DNA of 64,000 nucleotides, taken from positions 1 to 64,000 of the forward strand of contig JBOGHK010000064.1 in assembly GCA_050744325.1 (NCBI GenBank). The letters run 5' to 3'. The notes under the pieces are model-generated. The model had not been told where the DNA came from and did not search any database. It worked only from the letters and a program-made list of their open reading frames with translations. The translations under genes were made by a program, and so were the position numbers. The stretch comes from DASXTK01 sp050744325. GTDB lineage: Bacteria > Actinomycetota > Acidimicrobiia > Acidimicrobiales > VFJN01. Positions 48,743 to 56,331 of this stretch are shown in pieces (the stretch's first letter is position 1; the number at the start of each line of letters is the position of its first letter).

Positions 48743-49858
48743 ATGGAGTCAGACTTGCGTTTCGCGTTGTTCTACGAGATCCCTGTGCCGCGGCCATGGG
48801 GTCCCGATAGCGAGTTGCGGGCCTACCAACAGACCCTCGAACAGGCAGTCGCCGGTGAGCGCTGGGGTTGGGACGCGTTCTGGAGCGTCGAGCACCACTT
48901 CCTCGAGGAGTTCTCCCACTGCTCGAACCCCGAGGTGCTCTACGGCGCGATCGCTGCGCGCACCGAGCGCATCCGGCTCGGCTACGGGGTCAGGCTGATG
49001 CCCAAGCCGTACAACCACCCGGTCCGCAGTGCCGAGTCCATCGCCACGCTCGACCTGATCTCCAACGGACGGGTCGACGTCGGGACCGGTCGGTCGGCAA
49101 CCCGCCCCGAGCTCGAAGGCTTCGGAGTCGATCCGCATGCCACTCGCGGGATGTGGCGTGAGGCGATCGAGCACATGGTCGGCTGCTGGGTCAACGAGCA
49201 TCACGCCTTCGACGGCGAGCACTGGTCGATGCCGAAGCGGCGGGTGCAGCCCAAGCCCCTCCAGCAGCCTCATCCGCCACTGTGGGGTGCGACTGCCAGC
49301 GAGGAGGGCCACCGTCAGATGGGCGAGATGGGGATCGGCCTGTGCTCCTTCGCCCTCAACCAACGGCCCAGCCAGATCAAGGCAAAGATCGACATCTACC
49401 GCGACGCGCTTCGGACCTGCACCCAGCCTGTGGGCAGCTTCGTCAACGACAACGCCGCTGCATTCACGCTCGCGCTGTGCGCCCCCGACCGTCAGCAGGC
49501 CGTCGACCTGGCTCGACACTCCTTCGAGTGGTACCTGCGGACCGACCTGAAGCTTCTCGGAACGGTGGCCGAGTGGTTGGCCGAGGAGCGCAGCGAGCTG
49601 GGCAGCTACGCCTACGCCGACGGGGCCCGCGCCGATGCTGCCGCCGGGCACCTCGACCAGATCACGCTCGAGGACATGATCGACACCGGGTCCTGCGTCC
49701 TCGGCACCCCGGCCGAGTGCGTCGAGGCCTGCCAGCGCTACCAGGACGCAGGGGTCGACATGTTGCTCTGCAACGTCAACCCCTACGCCATCTCCCACGA
49801 GGCGGTCATGCAGACCATCGAGCTCATGGGCCGCGAGGTGATCCCCCACCTGCGCTAG
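48743..49858 (+). CDS. LLM-class flavin- or F420-dependent oxidoreductase
   Basis: Luciferase-like monooxygenase/dehydrogenase of 371 residues. The TIM-barrel landmarks are clear: LRFALFYEIPVPRPWG at the first strand, WGWDAFWSVEHHFLEEFSHC, IRLGYGVRLMPKPYNHPVRSAESIATLDLISNGRVDVGTGRSATRPELEGFGVDP, and a C-terminal EDMIDTGSCVLGTPAECVEACQRYQDAGVDMLLCNV. The cofactor could be FMN or F420; the Ddn-like gene shows that F420 chemistry is likely available in this organism. ATG 48743 was chosen because the upstream frame is low-quality. It is convergent with the SARP-PfkB gene (9-nt gap). Confidence 0.9.
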   Translation: MESDLRFALFYEIPVPRPWGPDSELRAYQQTLEQAVAGERWGWDAFWSVEHHFLEEFSHCSNPEVLYGAIAARTERIRLGYGVRLMPKPYNHPVRSAESIATLDLISNGRVDVGTGRSATRPELEGFGVDPHATRGMWREAIEHMVGCWVNEHHAFDGEHWSMPKRRVQPKPLQQPHPPLWGATASEEGHRQMGEMGIGLCSFALNQRPSQIKAKIDIYRDALRTCTQPVGSFVNDNAAAFTLALCAPDRQQAVDLARHSFEWYLRTDLKLLGTVAEWLAEERSELGSYAYADGARADAAAGHLDQITLEDMIDTGSCVLGTPAECVEACQRYQDAGVDMLLCNVNPYAISHEAVMQTIELMGREVIPHLR

Positions 49859-49867
49859 TGCCGTGAG

Positions 49868-51745
49868 TCAGTCGCGGGGCACCCACACCGGCAGGTCGCT
49901 GCCCGGGAAGTACTTCGCCCACGCCGCCTCGACCGTCGATCGCCGGGGCAGGCCGGCGCGTGCCCCGATCTCGGCGTTGACCTCGTTCGCGAACACGAAG
50001 GCCAGATCGGCGCATTCGTCCAGGGGGGCGCCACTCAGCAGGCCCAGGTGGACCGCCGCCGCGATGGCGTCGCCCTGCCCGGAGATGTCGGCCACGATCG
50101 GCTCCAAGGAGCCACGGGCGTGTGCCGACACCAGATCCTGCACCGTGCTGCGACCGACCGCGATCGTGATCATGTCGTAGCCCTCGGTCCCCCGCTCCTC
50201 GGTGCGACGGCGTTCGCGCTTGACCACGACCACCATCGGACGATCGACCCGCATGGCGCGCCACCGGAACAGCGCTTCGAGCGTGCCGCGGAACGAGTAC
50301 TCGCCATGGCCCGCATCGGCCGACGAGTTGGCGATGATCTGTCGCAGACGTCCCTCGTAGATGTAGAGGACGTCGCAGCGGACGATGAACGACGCCAACC
50401 GGTCCAAGCCGAGATAGGCGTAGAACGATCCGGGATCGAAGCCGACCACCGTCTCATCGGGCAGATCCTGGAGCAGATCCTCCTGCAGCCGGCGTTCGGC
50501 ATCGCCGGTGAACGACGAGAAGTTGAGCAGCCGCGCACTGCGCGCCGTCTCGACGAGGCGCTCGCGCGCCGGCTTGTCCTCACGCAGCGTGAGCGCCAGC
50601 ACGTCGTTCACGCCGGGCTCCACGTAGACCGACCGCCGACCCTGAGGATCGGCGAAGATCAGCGCGTGGCCGGTGCGGGCCTCGATGGAGCCCGGCACGA
50701 CCAGCAGGTTGTCGCTGTCGGGTTGCTCCTGGCCCAGGCTCTGGCGCAGCACGGCGCCATAGCGGTCGTCCGCCACGATTCCCGTGATCGCGACCGGATG
50801 GCCGAAGCGCGCCAACGCGAAGGCCGTGTTGGCTGCGGCTCCCCCTGCCGCCTCGACCGGGACGCCGCTGATCCTCGCCTCGTGGTCGACGGCGACATGG
50901 TCGATGAGATAGATGCGGTCGAGGTTGTGGGCACCGACGGCGACCTCGGCAAAGGGCAGCGCGGTGGACGCCGCGGCCCGGTCGCGCATCTCGGCCAACG
51001 CCGCTCCTTCACCGACCGGCCCTGGGAACAGGACGACGCCGTCCGGCGGGGTATCGCCCGCGCCCGGCGGTCGCGCTGACGGAGCACGGACCTTCAGCTC
51101 GAGATCTTGGAAGATCTCGTCGGTGCCGTAGCGGTCGATGTACTCGTAGAGGATGTCGCGCGCTCGGTCCTGCTCGCCCGCCTGGAGCAGCAACCGCACG
51201 AAGACCTCGCCGAACCGGCGATTCCGCCGCCGGTTCGACTCGAACAGGGCGAACAGGCGCTGCTGGTTGCCGACCGCCGCCGCCGGGTCGTGCTGCCACA
51301 GCCGGTCGAGCGCGAATCCTTCTGTGAGCAGCTCGTCGAGCTCGTCGCTGCTCACCCGCTCGGGGTAGACAGAGCGGTCGATGAACCGCTTGGCCCGGGT
51401 GTCGAAGTCGACCAGGTCGACATCGGAGGGCGCGACGTCAAGCATGTAGGTCCGCGGCGGGATCGGCAGGCCGGCGAGGCGCAGACGCGAGATCGGCGTC
51501 TGGATCTGGGCCGTCGTGACATCAGCCGGGTCGCAGTCGTAGAGCTGGGTCTTGAACGCGTCCAGCGCCAGCGCCCGCCGCGGGTTGAGGGCCAGGACGA
51601 TCAGCGGGCCGACGACCGCGGGCGCGGTCGGGGGATCGATGGCCCGGTCGGGGAAGGCCAGTTCGAGGCTTCCCCTCAGGAGCCGGATGCAGTATTGGCC
51701 GACGGAACCGTCGGTGTGACGATCAGGGCCCTGGTCTGTCGACAT
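49868..51745 (-). CDS. SARP/BTAD regulator fused to a PfkB-family kinase
   Basis: A 625-residue fusion. Residues about 44-113 form an AfsR/DnrI-type winged helix (VGPLIVLALNPRRALALDAFKTQLYDCDPADVTTAQIQTPISRLRLAGLP...PPRTYMLDVAPSDVDLVDF). Residues 113-215 fit the bacterial transcriptional activator domain (BTAD) helical repeats. From about 265 a ribokinase/PfkB domain follows, with VEAAGGAAANTAFALARFGHPVAITGIVADDRYG and the phosphate-binding DISGQGDAIAAAVHLGLL (about 553-570), whose GxGD Asp (about 559) should be catalytic. It is a single frame; GGAGG 9 nt before the ATG. It may bind DNA and a sugar or nucleoside, coupling substrate sensing or phosphorylation to transcription. Phased GCTAGCT repeats lie upstream. 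Confidence 0.85.
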   Translation of the reverse strand: MSTDQGPDRHTDGSVGQYCIRLLRGSLELAFPDRAIDPPTAPAVVGPLIVLALNPRRALALDAFKTQLYDCDPADVTTAQIQTPISRLRLAGLPIPPRTYMLDVAPSDVDLVDFDTRAKRFIDRSVYPERVSSDELDELLTEGFALDRLWQHDPAAAVGNQQRLFALFESNRRRNRRFGEVFVRLLLQAGEQDRARDILYEYIDRYGTDEIFQDLELKVRAPSARPPGAGDTPPDGVVLFPGPVGEGAALAEMRDRAAASTALPFAEVAVGAHNLDRIYLIDHVAVDHEARISGVPVEAAGGAAANTAFALARFGHPVAITGIVADDRYGAVLRQSLGQEQPDSDNLLVVPGSIEARTGHALIFADPQGRRSVYVEPGVNDVLALTLREDKPARERLVETARSARLLNFSSFTGDAERRLQEDLLQDLPDETVVGFDPGSFYAYLGLDRLASFIVRCDVLYIYEGRLRQIIANSSADAGHGEYSFRGTLEALFRWRAMRVDRPMVVVVKRERRRTEERGTEGYDMITIAVGRSTVQDLVSAHARGSLEPIVADISGQGDAIAAAVHLGLLSGAPLDECADLAFVFANEVNAEIGARAGLPRRSTVEAAWAKYFPGSDLPVWVPRD

Positions 51746-52009
51746 CCGCGCGCCTCCGCCGTCGAGTTGGCCGCCAAGTGGCGATTTCTTGGCATTGCCC
51801 TGACAACGTCCACCCCTAGATTACTGGCCGTCACCGGTTAGCTCCCCGGCGCGGCCGGACTGCTTGGCCATCGCTAGCTTGTCGCGATCTGGCCGCAAAG
51901 AGCGGCCGGTGCCCACTGTGTGCTAGCTCGTCGCTAGCTCCTCGCGACCACTGCGCCAACCGGCGGCGAACCTGCTGCTACCTCGCCGCCAGGTCCCCGT
52001 CAGACGCGT
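51746..52009. other. Non-coding control region upstream of the SARP-PfkB gene
   Basis: No gene is seen. A TAATCT hexamer (minus strand, 51818-51823) may be the -10 box of the SARP-PfkB gene. The rest holds the phased heptamer arrays described separately and, beyond 52010, the terminator of the membrane-protein gene. Confidence 0.4.
51873..51994. promoter_or_regulatory. 11-bp phased GCTAGCT heptamer repeats, candidate SARP sites
   Basis: Array 1: GCTAGCT-tgtc-GCGATCT (51873-51890). Array 2: GCTAGCT-cgtc-GCTAGCT-cctc-GCGACCA (51922-51950). A weaker array 3: GCTACCT-cgcc-GCCAGGT (51977-51994). Heptamers separated by exactly 4 nt, i.e. an 11-bp period, are the classic binding pattern of SARP regulators, and the adjacent gene encodes one. 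Confidence 0.6.
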
Positions 52010-52070
52010 ACCTGCCCCCGCCCTAGTGGCTCGGAGCCGGAGGCTCGGAGCCGTTGGGTCGGGGGCAGGT
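52010..52070. terminator. Nested inverted-repeat terminator of the membrane-protein gene
   Basis: Outer arms ACCTGCCCCCG (52010-52020) and CGGGGGCAGGT (52060-52070) enclose two identical small palindromes GGCTCGGAGCC (52028-52038 and 52042-52052). The RNA could fold as a three-way junction 18 nt after the minus-strand stop at 52089. Confidence 0.6.
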
Positions 52071-52088
52071 CAGGTTGGGGTATGTGGG

Positions 52089-52817
52089 TCAGACGGGGTT
52101 GTAGGCGTGCTCATTCGGCCGTTTCTCTGTGGGGTCCAGGTCGTCGTTGGTCGATGTCAGGAACAGGCTGACCATGGCGAAGGTCAGGCTGCCGGCCAGG
52201 CTGACGGCGGGGTTGCCGCTGCACGGGCTTCCGGTGAGCGCCAGGCAGGTGAGCACGGTGACCAGGCCGAGTCCGAGCAACGGGAATCCGTTGGTCCTCG
52301 CCCGGCAACCGATCAGCGTGGTGACCACCAGGATGGCCGCCAGCAACACCGGCACTGTGGACGGATCCCGGACGCCGGTGACCGCCTGCCCGGCCGGACT
52401 GACCGTGAACAGCCCGATCTCGAGCGCCGCGGTCGCCACCAGCAGATGGCGAGCCATCTCCCGGGGGTTGGCCGATCCGAGCAGCCGGACGAACGCCGAG
52501 AGCCACATGACGCTGCCGAACACCAGGACGACACCAGTGCCGCCCTGGCCGAGCAGCGCACCGCAGCCCCGACCGTCCGCCGCGGCGAGCATGCTCATCA
52601 GCAGGCCACCGCCGCCGGCCACCACTTCCACCAGGCCGGGAATGACCCGATGGACGCCGGCGAGCGATGCGGTCAGGAAGACCATCGCCACCAGCGGGGT
52701 GCCGTCGCCCATGAACCGTGTCGACGCGTAGCCGACCGGTATCCAGAGGGCCGCCAGCCACCATCCCCCCGACGGGGCTGGCTGCGGCCGCCGTGTTGTA
52801 GGTGTGGTTGTCCTCAT
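52089..52817 (-). CDS. Polytopic membrane protein of unknown function
   Basis: Unrecognised 242-residue protein with about seven hydrophobic segments (WWLAALWIPVGYAST, PLVAMVFLTASLAGVHRVI, VVLVFGSVMWLSAFVRLLG, MARHLLVATAALEIGLFTV, VPVLLAAILVVTTLIGC, FPLLGLGLVTVLTCLALTG, AVSLAGSLTFAMVSLFLTS). A hydrophilic N-terminus (MRTTTPTTRRPQPAPSGG) and an acidic C-terminal tail lie outside the membrane. The frame at 52111-52926 is its shadow: Arg/Pro/Gly-rich and without segments. It is divergent from the methyltransferase gene across two CTGTACAG palindromes. Confidence 0.7.
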   Translation of the reverse strand: MRTTTPTTRRPQPAPSGGWWLAALWIPVGYASTRFMGDGTPLVAMVFLTASLAGVHRVIPGLVEVVAGGGGLLMSMLAAADGRGCGALLGQGGTGVVLVFGSVMWLSAFVRLLGSANPREMARHLLVATAALEIGLFTVSPAGQAVTGVRDPSTVPVLLAAILVVTTLIGCRARTNGFPLLGLGLVTVLTCLALTGSPCSGNPAVSLAGSLTFAMVSLFLTSTNDDLDPTEKRPNEHAYNPV

Positions 52818-52872
52818 GCCGTCGACGATGAACTGCGCGGCTGGCAGTCTGATCGCGTGGACCTGGCTGTCT

Positions 52873-52915
52873 TCTGTACAGCCGTGGGCGACCCGGCTTC
52901 GCGGTCTGTACAGAC
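52873..52915. promoter_or_regulatory. Twin CTGTACAG palindromes between divergent genes
   Basis: TCTGTACAG at 52873-52881 and the perfect 12-bp palindrome GTCTGTACAGAC at 52904-52915 have centres 32 bp apart, about three helical turns. They lie in the 187-nt gap between the membrane-protein gene and the methyltransferase gene and look like paired operators. Confidence 0.5.
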
Positions 52916-53004
52916 ATGTGAACCATCTGATCCGACTGACGAAATCGCCAGTTCGCTGCGAACGAGGGCGGAACTGGGCATGAACTTACGGCAAACTGGG
53001 TCTC

Positions 53005-53757
53005 ATGCGTGCTGGGACGACGTCATACGACGCGATCGGGGAGGGATACGCACAGCACCGCTGCAGTGATCCCCGTATCGCCGCGAGTATCGAAGCTGCG
53101 CTCGGTGACGCAGCAAGAGTCGTGAACGTCGGAGCCGGCACCGGCTCCTACGAACCGACGGACCGGCGGGTCGTCGCGGTCGAGCCGTCGGCCACGATGA
53201 TTCGCCAACGTTCGCTGGACGCCGCTCCGGTCGTGCGGGCGGTCGCGGAGCACCTGCCGTTGCCGTCGGATTCCTTCGACGCGGCGATGGCCCTCATGAC
53301 CATCCACCACTGGACCGACTGGCGCGCCGGTCTCCGCGAGCTGTGCCGATTGGCGCCGCGACGAGTGGTGTGGACGTTCCATCCGGCGTTCAACGAACGC
53401 TTCTGGCTGATGCGTGACTACTTCCCGGCCTCGATGCGAACGCCGGCCGTGACCGACGTCCCGTCGGTCGGCGACGTCGCGGCAGCCATCGACGCGACGC
53501 GGGTCGAAGTGGTCATGGTCCCGGCCGACTGCGTCGACCTCTTCGGCTGGGCGTCGTGGCGGCGGCCGGAGCGCTACCTCGACGACGGGGTGTGCAGGGC
53601 GACCTCCGTACTCGCCCAGCTGTCGGGCGACGACCTGCGGGAGGGGCAGCGGCGGCTCGCCGATGACCTCCGCAGCGGGCTCTGGCACTCGCGCTACCAC
53701 TACCTGCTCGAGCTCGACGCCGTAGACGCCGGCTTCCGCCTGGTCATCTGCGACTGA
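53005..53757 (+). CDS. Class I SAM-dependent methyltransferase
   Basis: A 250-residue methyltransferase of the UbiE/Methyltransf_11 type, substrate unknown. It starts TSYDAIGEGYAQHRCSDPRIAASIEAAL; motif I is VVNVGAGTGSYEP (about 40-52), with VVAVEPSATMIRQR as the acidic loop region. EHLPLPSDSFDAAMALMTIHHWTDWRAGLRELCRL covers motifs II-III. The C-terminal half (FHPAFNERFWLMRDYFP, VMVPADCVDLFGWASWRRPERYLDD) is family-like and probably binds the substrate. It is divergent from the membrane-protein gene with paired palindromes between them. Confidence 0.9.
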   Translation: MRAGTTSYDAIGEGYAQHRCSDPRIAASIEAALGDAARVVNVGAGTGSYEPTDRRVVAVEPSATMIRQRSLDAAPVVRAVAEHLPLPSDSFDAAMALMTIHHWTDWRAGLRELCRLAPRRVVWTFHPAFNERFWLMRDYFPASMRTPAVTDVPSVGDVAAAIDATRVEVVMVPADCVDLFGWASWRRPERYLDDGVCRATSVLAQLSGDDLREGQRRLADDLRSGLWHSRYHYLLELDAVDAGFRLVICD

Positions 53758-53778
53758 GGAGCGGATCGGGCTCGCTCC
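53758..53778. terminator. Short hairpin after the methyltransferase gene
   Basis: Arms GGAGCG and CGCTCC around a 9-nt loop start one base after the stop at 53757. The facing SDR gene ends at 53839. Confidence 0.4.
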
Positions 53779-53838
53779 GGCGTTCGACCGTCGCGAGAAC
53801 CCGACGAATGGACGCCGTTCGGCTGTATCGGCCTGGTC

Positions 53839-54672
53839 CTACAGGTCGGCCAGGGCGTCACCGGCGAACGACGAGAAGTCCGGCCCTCGCCGCAGGCAGT
53901 GGCCGCCGTCGACGTTGACCGCCTGGCCAGTGATCCAGCGTGACTCGTCGCCCAGCAGGAAGCGCACGAGCTCGGCGACGTCGGTGGGCTCGCCGACGCC
54001 GGCCATCGGCGTGTTGGCGATGTAGCTGGCGTAGACGGCCGAGTCGCGGGGGATCAGCTCCATGATCTCGGTGGAGGTGAAGCCCGGCCGCACCGCGTTG
54101 AACCGCACGTTGACGGCGCCGTACTCGTCGGCTGCGTTGCGCATCATCGCCTCGACCCCCGCCTTGGAGACCGTGTAGGCGCCGAAGTACGGGTGGGTGA
54201 CGTGGCCGGCGATCGAGGACATCGCCACGAACGACCCACCACCCGACGCCACCATCGCCGCGACGCTGTGCTTCACGAGCAGCATGGTCCCGACCACGTT
54301 GAGGTGGAGCACCCGCACGAACTCGTCGACCTTCTGACGGTGGAACGGCGCAATGGCGCCACCGCCACCAGCATTGGCCACGATGCCGTCGAGACGGCCC
54401 GCGGCCCCGGTCGCCGCCGTGACCAGGCCGGCGACGTCGGCCTCGTCGGTGACGTCGGCGACGACCGCCCACACGTCGCCACCGCTGGCGGATGCCACCG
54501 GCGCGAGCCGCTCGACCACCGTGGCCAGCTTGGACTCGGTGCGTCCACAGATCGTGACCCGGGCGCCGTCGGCCACCAGCCGCGCCGCGCAGGCGGCACC
54601 GATCCCGCTGCCTCCGCCGGTGACGATGATGGATCGGCCGGCGATGCCGGTCGTCGCGGGCTGAGGTGCCAC
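53839..54672 (-). CDS. Short-chain dehydrogenase/reductase
   Basis: Classical SDR of 277 residues. Cofactor loop TGGGSGIGAACA, then ICGRT (NADP preference), DVTD, NAGGGGAI, catalytic Ser in VAMSSIAGH, YTVSK (YxxxK) and a C-terminal WITGQAVNVDGGHCLRRGPDF, an ending seen in actinobacterial steroid/lipid-catabolic SDRs. The GTG start has GGGGGAG a few nt upstream. The palindrome CTGACG-GAG-CGTCAG at 54710-54724, with the same arms as before the 35922 SDR, suggests co-regulation of the two loci. Confidence 0.92.
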   Translation of the reverse strand: MAPQPATTGIAGRSIIVTGGGSGIGAACAARLVADGARVTICGRTESKLATVVERLAPVASASGGDVWAVVADVTDEADVAGLVTAATGAAGRLDGIVANAGGGGAIAPFHRQKVDEFVRVLHLNVVGTMLLVKHSVAAMVASGGGSFVAMSSIAGHVTHPYFGAYTVSKAGVEAMMRNAADEYGAVNVRFNAVRPGFTSTEIMELIPRDSAVYASYIANTPMAGVGEPTDVAELVRFLLGDESRWITGQAVNVDGGHCLRRGPDFSSFAGDALADL

Positions 54673-54709
54673 GGCTCCCCCTGGTGGTCGGCTCGGTGTC
54701 CGAGGGTCT

Positions 54710-54724
54710 CTGACGGAGCGTCAG
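54710..54724. promoter_or_regulatory. Operator palindrome CTGACG-GAG-CGTCAG
   Basis: Perfect 6-bp arms with a 3-nt centre, 38 nt upstream of the SDR start at 54672. It shares its arms with the site at 36736-36750. Confidence 0.6.
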
Positions 54725-54901
54725 TCGACCACGGACTCACCAGATTCGAAAAACCGCCCGCGGCCAGGCGCACGTAGACAACGGGAACGGTTCCTACGCG
54801 GACGCCGCCGACCCGCGGCGGAAGCGGCGAAGCCCCCCGTGCTGGCCGCGCCCGGAGCGATCCGGACGCGGCCGGCACGGCCCCCACCCCCCTCGTCCAC
54901 G

Positions 54902-55578
54902 AGCCGCTCTACGATGCCCCTGGCAGTGCCCACCGAGCTTGGTTGGCGGTACTTCGGTGCCCAGCTGACCGCTGCTGCACCACATCCTCGACCGGGTGCC
55001 ACTGCACCCCGGCGCGCACGGGTTCGTGCCGGGTCGCTCGGTGCACACCGCCGCGGCGCCGCACGTCGGGCGGGCGGTGGTCCTGCGCTTCGAAGCTCGC
55101 CAACCTCTGCGCCCACCGGCTCGACGCGCGGTTGTCACGGCTCGCACGGCGCTTCGACGGCAGCTACACCCGTTACGCCGACGACCTGTTCGTCTCCGGC
55201 CCCCGGACGATGGTGCGCGCTGCCGACCGGCTCGGGCGGTTGGTGGCGACGATCGTCGCCGACGAGGGCTTCATGTTGAATCCGGCCAAGACCACGGTCG
55301 CCACCGCGGCACAGCGGCAGTCCGTCGCGGGTCTGGTGGTCAACCAGAGGACCAACGTCGCGCGCCCGACCTACGACCGGCTCCGCGCGATCCTCCACGA
55401 CGCCGCGCGGCGCGGCCCGAGGGCCGCCAACCGGGACGACCACCCCGACTTCCGCGCCCATCTCCTGGGGACGATCTCGTGGGTCAGCGCGGGGAACCCG
55501 GCACGCGCAGCGAAGTTGGAGAGGGCCTTCGCTGCGATCGACTGGTCACCCGTGACAGCGACAGAACAGCCGCAATAG
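54902..55578 (+). pseudogene. Decayed retron-type reverse transcriptase
   Basis: Remnants of a bacterial reverse transcriptase in several frames. One frame (54972-55091) reads LLHHILDRVPLHPGAHGFVPGRSVHTAAAPHVGRAVVLRFE, the conserved segment before catalytic motif A. The next frame (55096-55578) resumes with LANLCAHRLDARL, then YTRYADDLFVSG (the YxDD catalytic motif), VADEGFMLNPAKTTV, VAGLVVNQRTNV and NRDDHPDFRAHLLGTISWV. The stretch holding the motif-A Asp through the LPQGAPTSP segment (roughly 100 residues) is deleted at about 55091-55096, together with a frame change. It therefore cannot be active. The C-terminal frame is intact and could still be translated. No retron RNA could be recognised upstream. 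Confidence 0.8.
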
Positions 55579-55617
55579 CTGGCTTTCTGGCGCAATTCGC
55601 GGGGAGTGGCCGAGCGG

Positions 55618-55623
55618 TAGCCT
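55618..55623 (+). promoter_or_regulatory. -10 box TAGCCT of the tetR gene (leaderless)
   Basis: TAGCCT is 8 nt before ATG 55632. Confidence 0.5.
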
Positions 55624-55631
55624 CGCGGCGG

Positions 55632-56261
55632 ATGAGCCCACGACCCCTGACCCGACAGGAGAGCCAGGCACGAACCCGCGCCCGCCTCGTGCGTTCCGCC
55701 GAACGGGTGTTCCTGAAGCGGGGCTACCTCGCTGCCTCTATCGGCCAGATCGCCCGTGCCGCCGGCTACACCACCGGCGCGGTCTACTCGAACTTCGCGA
55801 GCAAAGAAGAGCTCGGGCTCGCGGTCATGGAGGAGCGACTAACCGAGACCATCGCCAGCCTCCAGGATGCATTGGCTGCCGTCGAGCCGACCGTGCAGGC
55901 CCGCCTGGCCGCACTCGACGCATGGAGCACACGGGTGCTGGCGGACGAGCAGTGGATCGTGCTCACCACCGAGTTCGCGGTGGCCGTCCGCTACAAGCCC
56001 CCGATCCGGGCGCGGTTCGCCGCCGGCATGCGCACCGCCCGCGACCTGATCGCCGACGTCGCCCGGCAACAGCACCACGAGCTGGGTCTGGCGCTGCCGA
56101 TGCCACCCGAGCGGCTCGCGACCGCGGTGCTCGCGCTGACCATCGGGCTGTCGGTCCAGCGGGTCACCGACCCCGACCTCGACCGCGGCATCTTCGCCGA
56201 CTCAATCGGCGCGCTGTTCGCCAGCGCGCCCGTCGCCGCTGCCGCCGCCACAGGCAACTGA
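55632..56261 (+). CDS. TetR-family transcriptional regulator
   Basis: A 209-residue repressor. The HTH lies at about residues 15-62: RARLVRSAERVFLKRGYLAASIGQIARAAGYTTGAVYSNFASKEELGLAVMEERL. The ligand-binding domain (TIASLQDALAAVEPTVQARLAALDAWSTRVLADEQWIVL) ends in LTIGLSVQRVTDPDLDRGIFADSIGALFAS, resembling the TetR_C group of actinobacterial AcrR-like regulators. No operator is obvious nearby and the target genes are unknown. The longer frame to 54996 is antisense-type shadow and RT remnant; ATG 55632 is the leaderless start. Confidence 0.9.
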   Translation: MSPRPLTRQESQARTRARLVRSAERVFLKRGYLAASIGQIARAAGYTTGAVYSNFASKEELGLAVMEERLTETIASLQDALAAVEPTVQARLAALDAWSTRVLADEQWIVLTTEFAVAVRYKPPIRARFAAGMRTARDLIADVARQQHHELGLALPMPPERLATAVLALTIGLSVQRVTDPDLDRGIFADSIGALFASAPVAAAAATGN

Positions 56262-56268
56262 CCGCCCA

Positions 56269-56329
56269 CCTAGTGTCCCGTCAGCCTGGCCGGCGATTTC
56301 GCGGCGGAACAGGCTGACGGGACACTAGG
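56269..56329. repeat. Perfect 20-bp inverted repeat between convergent genes
   Basis: Arms CCTAGTGTCCCGTCAGCCTG (56269-56288) and its exact complement (56310-56329) flank a 21-nt loop. It fills the gap between the tetR stop (56261) and the HTH_42 gene stop (56332). It probably acts as a bidirectional terminator, but the stem is unusually long and perfect. Confidence 0.8.
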
Positions 56330-56331
56330 CC

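Noticed and set aside
51107..51841. Plus-strand 244-codon frame opposite the SARP domain
   Set aside because: Shadow frame with Arg/Val/Gln-rich composition; the minus-strand frame has recognisable winged-helix, BTAD and PfkB segments.
52111..52926. 271-codon frame overlapping the membrane protein at 52089-52817
   Set aside because: Its start region would cover the twin palindromes and the translation is Arg/Gly/Pro/His-rich without segments.
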